This document shows, in pieces, positions 56,614 through 64,000 of a stretch of DNA of 64,000 bases. Position 1 is the first letter of the stretch; the number at the start of each line of letters is the position of its first letter. The position numbers and the translations under genes are program-made. The stretch is from Rosa chinensis (lineage: Eukaryota; Streptophyta; Magnoliopsida; Rosales; Rosaceae): contig NC_037094.1 of NCBI RefSeq assembly GCF_002994745.2, positions 69,172,819-69,236,818 of the forward strand, written 5' to 3'. Under the pieces are notes generated by a model that searched no databases, was not told where the DNA came from, and saw only the letters and a program-made list of their open reading frames with translations.

Positions 56614-59600
56614 TTGGAGAATATGGAGGACTATAAAGGGATTTTGTCCATCTACCCCAATTGTAGGGATTTTTTTTCCTATTTATCCTATTAAATTTTT
56701 TTAATTCCCTCTTACCCAAACCACCCTAAGGAGGTATTCCCTAATACCATATTAAGTTTTTTTTTTTTTTTTTAACTATTTTACTCTCACCCCTTTGTTA
56801 CATAAAAAAAGGGAGAGAGAGAGAGAGAGACTATAGGAGACTTCGCAGGAGTTTGGTCACTGACTGCAGGATTCTGGCCACCAATCGCTGGAATCCAGTC
56901 ACCGGTCACCAACCGCGACCCACTGGACTTCTCTGAAAATTTAGCCGGAGGTTCCCAAAGAGGTCGTCGGAGATCTTATAGATTGTCGGAAATATTTATT
57001 GCCCTCAAGTAGACCTTTATTGCCCCCCAATAGAAGTTTGTTGGGGGAATAGAGGTTTATGAAACCTTGCAAGAAATCTCCAAAGAGGTTGGTGGAGATT
57101 TTATATGGGGCCAGAGACGTTTATTGCCCTTTTGAATAAACTTGTATTGCCCTCCCCCCCCAAGTAGAACTTTCGGTCGCCTGAATGGGAACTAATCTCT
57201 GTAAAATTAGACAAATAAAACTTTAATTAAGGAAAAAAACGAAGAGATTATACCAATTCAAAATATTTATTGTCTCCTAATAGACATCTATTGCCCTCAA
57301 TAGACTTTTATCAGACGACTATTAGGGGGGGGGGGGGGGGCAATAGACGTTTATTGCCTCCTAATAAATTTTTTTTTCTTTCCTTCTGAGCCTTTTGCCC
57401 CATTTTATGAAAAAAAAAAAAAAAGGATTTGGGCACCCACACATCTTCTTCTCCCTCCTGCTCCTGCAGACCCGAGAACGGAACCCTAAGTTTTTCGCCG
57501 TCTTTAGGTGAGGCTTTGCATCCACTTGCCGGAACCCCTCGTGCCGAGCACAGCCAGCAATTCACGTTCTTGAGCCTCATTGGAACCGAACAGGGCTTGG
57601 AGTAGCACCGCTAGCAATTCACTTTCTCGAGCCTCGCCAGAGATGTGGGAATCAAATAGGGCTCGGAGTTGATTGAGTTGAACAGGGCATCCATTCTGGC
57701 AAAATTGGAAGAATCGGAGTCCTCCGATTTTCGTCGGCAACGATTCTTCGAAGAGGAAAATGAGGCCTCCATCCCACTTTTGCTGCTGCGACCCACTGGA
57801 CTTCTCTGAAAATTTAGCCGGAGGTTCCCAAAGAGGTCGTCGGAGATCTTATAGATTGTCGGAAATATTTATTGCCCTCAAGTAGACCTTTATTGCCCCC
57901 CAATAGAAGTTTGTTGGGGGAATAGAGGTTTATGAAACCTTGCAAGAAATCTCCAAAGAGGTTGGTGGAGATTTTATATGGGGCCAGAGACGTTTATTGC
58001 CCTTTTGAATAAACTTGTATTGCCCTCCCCCCCAAGTAGAACTTTCGGTCGCCTGAATGGGAACTAATCTCTGTAAAATTAGACAAATAAAACTTTAATT
58101 AAGGAAAAAAACGAAGAGATTATACCAATTCAAAATATTTATTGTCTCCTAATAGACATCTATTGCCCTCAATAGACTTTTATCAGACGACTATTAGGGG
58201 GGGGGGGGGGCAATAGACGTTTATTGCCTCCTAATAAATTTTTTTTCTTTCCTTCTGAGCCTTTTGCCCCATTTTATGAAAAAAAAAAAAAAAGGATTTG
58301 GGCACCCACACATCTTCTTCTCCCTCCTGCTCCTGCAGACCCGAGAACGGAACCCTAAGTTTTTCGCCGTCTTTAGGTGAGGCTTTGCATCCACTTGCCG
58401 GAACCCCTCGTGCCGAGCACAGCCAGCAATTCACGTTCTTGAGCCTCATTGGAACCGAACAGGGCTTGGAGTAGCACCGCTAGCAATTCACTTTCTCGAG
58501 CCTCGCCAGAGATGTGGGAATCAAATAGGGCTCGGAGTTGATTGAGTTGAACAGGGCATCCATTCTGGCAAAATTGGAAGAATCGGAGTCCTCCGATTTT
58601 CGTCGGCAACGACTCTTCGAAGAGGAAAATGAGGCCTCCATCCCACTTTTGCTGCTTCGCGATTCGAGTCGATTCTTCCCGGCGAGAGAGGGATAGCGTC
58701 GGAGAGTGGTGGCGGTGTGGTCGGTGAATAGGTAGGCGTCATACCAAGCAGAGAGAGAGAGAGAGAGAAGAGGTGGCCAGAGAAAGGGAGGAAAGGGAGG
58801 AGAGAGAGAGAGAGGGGAGAGAGATGGTAATATGTAATTTTTAAATTTCTAGAGCCCAAAATCATCATTGAACTGTTAAATATGATTAGTGGGAACAAAA
58901 TTCTCTTAATAGTGTAAGTGGGCTAATTTTAGCCTATTTTTGTACTACCCAACTATAAATTACATTATGAAGAGATGAGGTTTTCTTCAACGGTTAGAGT
59001 TTAAATCTTTCTAAGCATATACTGACTCTATCTATACTATATTTTTAAAGTAGATGTACAAAGTCAATAAAATTCTTAACCCTTATATTAATTTTAAATT
59101 ATTTTTTAGTACTTGAGTGGCAGTATGGTAAATAAAAGAATTAATTTAATTAGAAAGGAAATAACTTCGTCAACCCGTACTAACTTGTGGCTGGATAAGT
59201 CACCAAGTTTAATAGCTTTCGCTCCACTTGAGTTAATATATAAAGATTCAACCATATCTTATATAACTCGATAACTCGATCATCAAGATAATTAAATTAT
59301 CAAAATAAAATTACTCAAAAAAATAAATTAATAATTAAAAAATTAACAATTATATTTATCTCTTCTTTGTCTAACGGCTACAATAGGACGACTCGACGGG
59401 TGATAACTATTCATAACACATAAAGGGAATGATTACGGGGTAAAAACATTTCTGCATTTACTAATATATAAAGGAATCAGAATGATTCCGGTTAAAAGAA
59501 TTCCTGCGTTTACTAACACATGAAGGAATCGGAATAGATGTAGGTCTCACCTCCTTATCAAGAATCGATTCCTGAATACTCAGGAATTCGATTATGAAGG

Positions 59601-60650
59601 GGGAATATGGGTTTAGGAATCATTCCTCCGGAATCAATACCGATTCCTTTCTTCTCTCATTCCACTTGTCTCCGATTCATGATTATTTTTCATTCCAAGT
59701 AAGTAAACGTGTCATAAGAATTTTCTTAGTTCCTACTTGCCTGATCACTCCCTGTAAGCAAGCCTTCATAAATTTCCTTTGTCACTTAATATGATGTAAT
59801 GCAACAAAGCAATATTCTCTCAAAAGTTGTTCAAAACGAATATTTATTCTACCAAATTGTTAACCTGGTGGATAAGAAAATTACCAGAATGGAAGTATAG
59901 GTACCTGGGCAGAGAACTCAAACGGCTCAAAAGTCATTTTTAGCTATTGCGTATGAGTTCTAGGTCACCAATCTCCAGCTGTATAATAAAAAAAATAAAA
60001 AATAAAAAACTTAGTAATAAGCACGTAATTTTAAAAAAATAAAAAACTTAGTAATGAGCACGCAACTTAAAAAAATCACCATAATTCAACTATTTGACAA
60101 AAGCACAGTTTTCGAAATTCAAAGTACACATTTAGAACTGAGGCCACAAGATTTCAGGTGATTTGGACTAATAATCATAGTCGCAGCACAAAATCACATT
60201 ACTGTAGCATAACAAAATTCTGGTGAAGTATACGACTCTAGAAATTTCTCTTGTATGACTCTACAAAACCTAGCAAATACCTAGAAAATCTTTCAAAATA
60301 GTCCAACTATTTCAAGTTCTCCGCGTGATTTCAATTGTTGTTCCAACCCTTTAATTTTACAATATTCTTCTTTACCAAAAAATTTCAGGACACTTTATCA
60401 ACATACGAAGACAAACCTAAGGTCTAAAGTGAAATCATTTCAAACTTCAACTTTTTATCCTTAAGCAATTGCAAGAGTCTAAGATAGTCAGCTCATGATT
60501 TCCTTGCCTGAATATAAAATTTTAGTTTCCTCTAATAAGCTTGTTGATTCCTACGTGAAACCACCTCTTTTTCCTCCTTCCTCCCTCCAACAGAAACCCT
60601 CTTTTTCTTTCCTTCACTCTGTCATTGTTTGCAAACCCCCCTTTCTCATT

Positions 60651-60695
<45 letters not shown>

Positions 60696-63302
60696 GACTT
60701 CTTAACTAACAAATGGGTGTCTTTATTGTCCAATAAACCGATCTATCTCTCTTTACTAATCCAACAAAAAGCTAATATACTTGTTCGCATACCACACCAA
60801 AATTTTCATAAACTCACGATAACGCAAAAGAGAAATTAAAACCGAACTCAAGGTATTGCTTAAATTACTGCATAAAAATATCAATTAAAATCTGGACCTT
60901 AAATTGAATTTGGTCTTGTGAATGCACCGTACCATGGAATAGATGAGGATATACGTTCCTCGTTTCTTCTTCTATGGTATTGTTCCTTATTGCGATCTAA
61001 TCTAAAACGGCTGTTCTTCAAAACACATGTCATTTTTACTATGAAGTTGTTCGAAGTCCACAATGTTAACTTAATGAGCAAACCAAGATCATTTCACAAA
61101 ATGCATAAACACAACCAAATGATCAATACAATATGAACTAGAATACAACAAGAGGAGATGCATCACCTGCTTCATGCACAACAATCATTCCTTCAAAAGC
61201 AGTAGCAGCAACACAGCTATTAAACACAAATAATCCGAGCTCCAAAACTTCAAGCAACCACACGCAAGAAATCTTCTACTCAACTATGTGTTTAACTCCT
61301 CTCTATGGGGCAGGACTAAATATTTTGTCACACAGTGAATAGGGACTTCAAGCACCTATATATACAAGCTAGATAAGTCTTCCCATAAAAGAATCCTTGA
61401 TTCTAGCCAATGAGTTATTTATGAAAGATGCTATAATTATCATATCAACTAATTAGATATTTATCTTTATCAAATTGAATTCCTAACCATATGAGTGACA
61501 TACCAAAGCTCACTAGGTGTCTAGGTAGATAATTCATATATTTCCCATTTATTGTAATAAGTTTAATCAATTTGTTGTTTACTTAATGTAGATAATATTA
61601 GGTCCAAATAATATTAAACACACAACATGAGAATGATCTCTTAGGATTGGGCAAAATGATCCGAGAAACCGAACCAAGTCGGCTGGTTCGGTGCAGCTCT
61701 TGATATAAAACCACTTTCTACACTTTCTTGAAAGTACCAGTTCGCTCACCTAAAGGACAGTTTAAGAGACTGTGAGGGACAAATGCATCTCAATTACATG
61801 CAGAGCCGGCCCTGGGCATATGCCCAATAAGCACAGGCCTAGGGCCCTCGGTTTCATGGGCCCCCAAAAAATATAACTCCTTTCTATATATATATATATA
61901 TGTTAAAAAAAAAATCTGAAATTTTTTGGATTGTTTCATAGCTGTACGCCTGTAGCCCTATACGCCACTTTTGTTCTTCTCTCCTTCATTGCTGAATCTC
62001 TCTCGTTCTCACTTCTCAGATGAAACTTCTCAAGGTAATTAAGTTTTTCTTGCTCCAATTTCATGCCTTTTTGACTCTTCCTCTTGTTGAGGAGGTAGAA
62101 GGAGACGAGTTCTTCTTCAGTTGGGTAGAAATGAAAGCTTGTTGTAGGTTCTTAATTGATCCATTATTACAGTCTTGTTTTATCTGATTATCTGTAGAAG
62201 GAGATGAATTCTTCTTCAATTGGGTACAGGGGCGGATCTAGGTATGGGGTGGGGAGGACTCAAGCCCTCCCCAAACTTTTGGGTTGAAAAAAAAACCTAT
62301 ATATGATGTATATTTTTTGTTTATATGTATGTTTGTTTAACGAAGCCCACCCGAACTCCCGAATTATCAAAGTCAAACTCCTCTCTGGCTCTCCCATTCT
62401 CTTCGTCCATCACAAATTCTCATTCTTCGTCTTCTTCTTCTTCTTCCCAAAAAGGCCTAAATTCCTGACTAAATTCAATTTTTGAACACTTGAACTCTCA
62501 AGTTCTCATCTCCCCACTCTTGCATTCCCACACCTGTGCATAATTGTACTAAATTTTTTTTTTTGGGACACATGAATATGTAGCTCTCCCCATTTTCGAA
62601 TCCTAGATCTGCCACTGGTTGGGTAGAAGGAGACGACTTCTTCAATTTTGTATTTGTGTGATGATAAGTTTGTACTTGGGTGCGAGAGGTAATTATGTCT
62701 CTCATTCTCCTTTAATCTCGAATTGTTTGTTTATGATAGTCTCAGTAGTCTAAGACTACAAAACAATGAATTAAGCAAACAACCAACTTGACTAGTTGAC
62801 TGACTCCAATTTTATAGTTGAGATTAAAGAAAATTGTTTTGCTTTGCTGACTATCAATTGAAATTGGGTTTAATATTATGATAATGGTATTAAATATAAT
62901 TTTTATGGCTGTATTTTTTAATTGAAATGGGTTTACATTGGTAGGGAGCCCCAACTTTTTTTTTTCTTTTGCCTAGAGCCCCGGAAATCTCAGAGTCAGC
63001 TTTGAACACATGTATTAAATTAAAAAGCTGAAGTTATAACGATTTAAAACTGTGCATTTATTTTCAGCCGTTAAATTCACTTGTTCCTCATAGTCTATTA
63101 AAAACTATCTCTTACGTGAGCAAGCCTCCTTGTAATGTTGAAGTTTGGGACTAAAATTTGTATATACATGACAGTTGCTACATGAAATACGCATCAGAAA
63201 TACAGTCATAATAAAAATCTGGGGGTTTCTGATGTTGATATTTTGAAATATATGAAAGATTCTCAGTTCAAATTAACGGTTCAATTTGTAATTGTACATC
63301 TA

Positions 63303-63336
<34 letters not shown>

Positions 63337-64000
63337 TGGAAATAGGTATACCCGTACCAGAAGTTGCTCATCTTAACATTCATGATATCTCTATAAATAT
63401 AGCCGAATCAAAAGATGATCATGACAATAAAGGGGATTTCATTTCCTCAGGTATGCAGCATCAACTTCTCTTATCTTGTCCTTAAGTATCATCCATCACT
63501 TCAAAAGGTTTTATTTTTTTTATAAGTTAAAATTATTGGTTTATGCAAGTGGTTCTGTTTTAAATTATATATATCTTGTTATGATTATAATTAACATGTT
63601 ATTGTTTTAAATTATATAATTAGCATGTTACTTCTAAGAGCTTGCACCAACAACTGTGATTTTACAATGCAATGCAGTTATGACTTTTTTTAGAAGATTT
63701 GCCAAAGGTGTCTATAAATTTGGCGGTATGCTTCAACCACACCTTATTTTAATTTTTAATTTATGCTTTATATGTAAATGTTCAAAAAAGAAGTTAATAT
63801 TGTTTCCAATGTTGACCTAGGAATCCGTCATATATATTTAATGAAATCGACACATAAATCGATCTTTCAATTTCTACATTGCATGGGTGAAGCGACAAGA
63901 ATTAATTATCTCACAGCAGATCAACTCGACATAGTGAAAAAATCAATCTTCAATGCTATAGAACAAGGGCATCATGAGTTTGTTACTCACCTGTGTAAAG
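51474..64000 (+). CDS. gag-domain (DUF4219-like) / ankyrin-repeat protein, 3' end beyond window
   Basis: Exons: 51474-51786, 52032-52556, 53104-54174, 55301-55462, 63346-63450, 63678-63725 and 63821 to the edge. Every intron is GT-AG and phase 1, and all seven exons join without a stop: about 801 residues so far. Exon 1 (residues 1-104) has NALILEVLDRSNYEDWRSRL, like the N-terminal domain of copia Gag. Exons 2 and 3 each open with a GDWDKA segment followed by ankyrin repeats (GEIALHVAAKEGHVHIVKEL, GYTALHLAVNKGNVPMVKEF, GYTALHLAAENGFADIVKEL): about four repeats in exon 2 and five in exon 3. Exons 4-7 match the middle part of plant ITN1/ACD6-like proteins, where transmembrane PGG domains should follow downstream. 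Role unknown; relatives act in membrane-linked stress or defence signalling. Alternative: a recent gene with poor expression. Confidence 0.88.
52690..53061 (+). other. Intron 2 segment with A tail, possible retroposon end
   Basis: A GC-richer stretch encodes a 92-codon frame with a hydrophobic run and ends GCTACATTTCGACC followed by an A run (53050-53059). This resembles the 3' end of a LINE. No target duplication was found. It lies within intron 2 of the ankyrin gene and does not extend either flanking exon. Confidence 0.3.
56180..56572. mobile_element. MITE related to the Pack-MULE ends
   Basis: Two nearly symmetrical arms: left CTTACTACCCTGTACTTTC and CAGTTCAGTCCCTGCACTTC, right in reverse GAAGTGCAGGGACCGAAATG and GTACAGGGTAGTAAG. 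The centre holds CTGACGTGGG and GCTGACGCG. It is about 390 bp and noncoding. The terminal pattern recalls the 270-bp repeats at 44100 and 45213, so the same or a related transposase may have moved both. Confidence 0.75.
56915..57787. repeat. Tandem duplication unit 1 (873 bp) in copy D
   Basis: It begins GCGACCCACTGGACTTC and is followed immediately by unit 2. It contains palindrome pieces, a G16 run (57325-57340) and a GC-rich part with a 78-codon minus-strand frame (57504-57740) of unknown family. Confidence 0.93.
57788..58656. repeat. Tandem duplication unit 2 (869 bp) in copy D
   Basis: Nearly identical to unit 1. Differences seen are homopolymer lengths (G14 at 58197-58210 against G16, and C and T runs) and one substitution (GATTCTTCG to GACTCTTCG near 58612). 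Confidence 0.93.
59425..59714. mobile_element. MITE, second copy of the family at 25444
   Basis: It shares ATTACGGGGTAAAA, TAAAGGAATCAGAATGATTCC, GAATACTCAGGAATTCGATTA and CATTCCAAGTAAGTAAACG with 25444-25745. Its left end is also cut short. PIF/Harbinger type is suspected from the right terminus. Confidence 0.6.
60653..60690. repeat. T38 homopolymer
   Basis: Thirty-eight consecutive T inside intron 4. It may be the A tail of a minus-strand retroposon, but no matching target duplication was found. Confidence 0.85.
61801..63003. mobile_element. Non-autonomous hAT element
   Basis: The left end CAGAGCCGGCCCTGGGC and right end (reverse) CAAAGCTGACTCTGAG are imperfect hAT-type repeats. The flanks ATTACATG and AACACATG match at six of eight positions. 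CCTAGGGCCC and CCTAGAGCCCC lie just inside the ends. It holds a complete smaller hAT MITE at 62227-62617. Confidence 0.72.
62227..62617. mobile_element. hAT MITE nested in an hAT element
   Basis: It begins CAGGGGCGGATCTAGG and ends CCTAGATCTGCCACTG, a classic imperfect inverted pair. The flanks ATTGGGTA and GTTGGGTA match at seven of eight positions. It is 391 bp and noncoding. Confidence 0.85.
63305..63335. repeat. T31 tract just upstream of the exon 5 acceptor
   Basis: Thirty-one T followed by GTGGAAATAG and exon 5 of the ankyrin gene. It forms an extreme polypyrimidine tract for the 3' splice site, or marks the edge of an insertion. Confidence 0.9.

Larger units (their letters stand above)
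56638..58951. mobile_element. MULE-like palindrome-array family, copy D (internally duplicated)
   Basis: It begins GGGATTTTGTCCATCTACCCC and ends TTTTTGTACTACCCA. The 8-bp target duplication ACTATAAA is perfect at 56630-56637 and 58952-58959. The order matches copy A: T-rich end, CCGG-like part, palindromes, gene-like GC part, GA tract (58749-58768 and 58800-58815), other end. A direct duplication of about 870 bp makes it larger than A-C. It is more diverged than A-C at the right end. Confidence 0.85.
55463..63345 (+). other. Intron 4 of the ankyrin gene (about 7.9 kb)
   Basis: The donor GTGAGT at 55463 and the acceptor AATAG at 63341-63345 join phase-1 exons cleanly. Most of the intron is mobile DNA listed separately (56180-56572, 56638-58951, 59425-59714, 61801-63003). 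55470-56170 and 59720-61800 are AT-rich. A minus-strand TATATATAGG near 61363 could be a relict LTR promoter. No coding gene was found. Confidence 0.8.

Noticed and set aside
57504..57740. 78-codon frame repeated at 58373-58609 as a conserved small gene
   Set aside because: It is repeated only because the whole 870-bp block is tandemly duplicated. No family match or start context supports a gene.
60653..60690. T38 run as a terminator
   Set aside because: A Pol III terminator needs a transcription unit upstream; no A/B boxes or tRNA-like sequence were seen.

Overview
The window is nuclear DNA of a flowering plant. It has spliced genes with GT-AG introns, plant-type Ty1/copia and hAT elements, MULE-like elements and MITEs. 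The gene set (annexin D5-like, cytosolic eS6, a gag-domain/ankyrin protein, HSP70-like duplicates) fits a eudicot. Rosaceae is my guess from the look of these families and cannot be proved from sequence alone. No organellar or bacterial DNA was seen.

Layout. 1-860: 3' end and LTR of a truncated copia element. 1213-10870 and 28663-31214: two copies of one HSP70-like gene segment on the minus strand. The first is split by a young 7.1-kb copia element with apparently identical LTRs and a 5-bp target duplication; the second is broken by small indels. 12356-14681: an hAT MITE and the first of four copies of a MULE-like family with ACGT-centred palindrome arrays. 15073-25443: a three-layer nest, with a complete hAT transposon inside the 5' LTR of a decayed copia element, itself inside a DNAJC17 pseudogene fragment. 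25444-37904: MITEs, further MULE-like copies, a LINE-like retroposon and a 4-kb MULE with a degenerate minisatellite. 38139-39712: an unassigned LTR-like repeat. 40997-41935: intronless annexin gene. 42389-45630: a small non-autonomous copia element whose 3' LTR holds a Pack-MULE carrying a fasciclin-like arabinogalactan gene fragment. 48362-50150: an intact six-exon eS6 gene. 51474 to the window end: a seven-exon (so far) plus-strand gene that joins a gag-related domain (DUF4219-like) to ankyrin repeats. Its fourth intron is about 7.9 kb and full of transposons.

Three host genes look intact: annexin, eS6 and the gag/ankyrin gene, which runs off the right edge. The rest is mostly mobile DNA. 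The recurring theme is nesting plus capture: MULE-type elements carry pieces of PPR, fasciclin and probably DUF3353/CPP1-like genes, and one HSP70-like gene has been split by a retrotransposon. The best candidates for something undescribed are the four-copy 8-bp-TSD family with GACGTC palindrome arrays and the copia element that carries the same 12-bp repeat in its leader and in its pol coding region.
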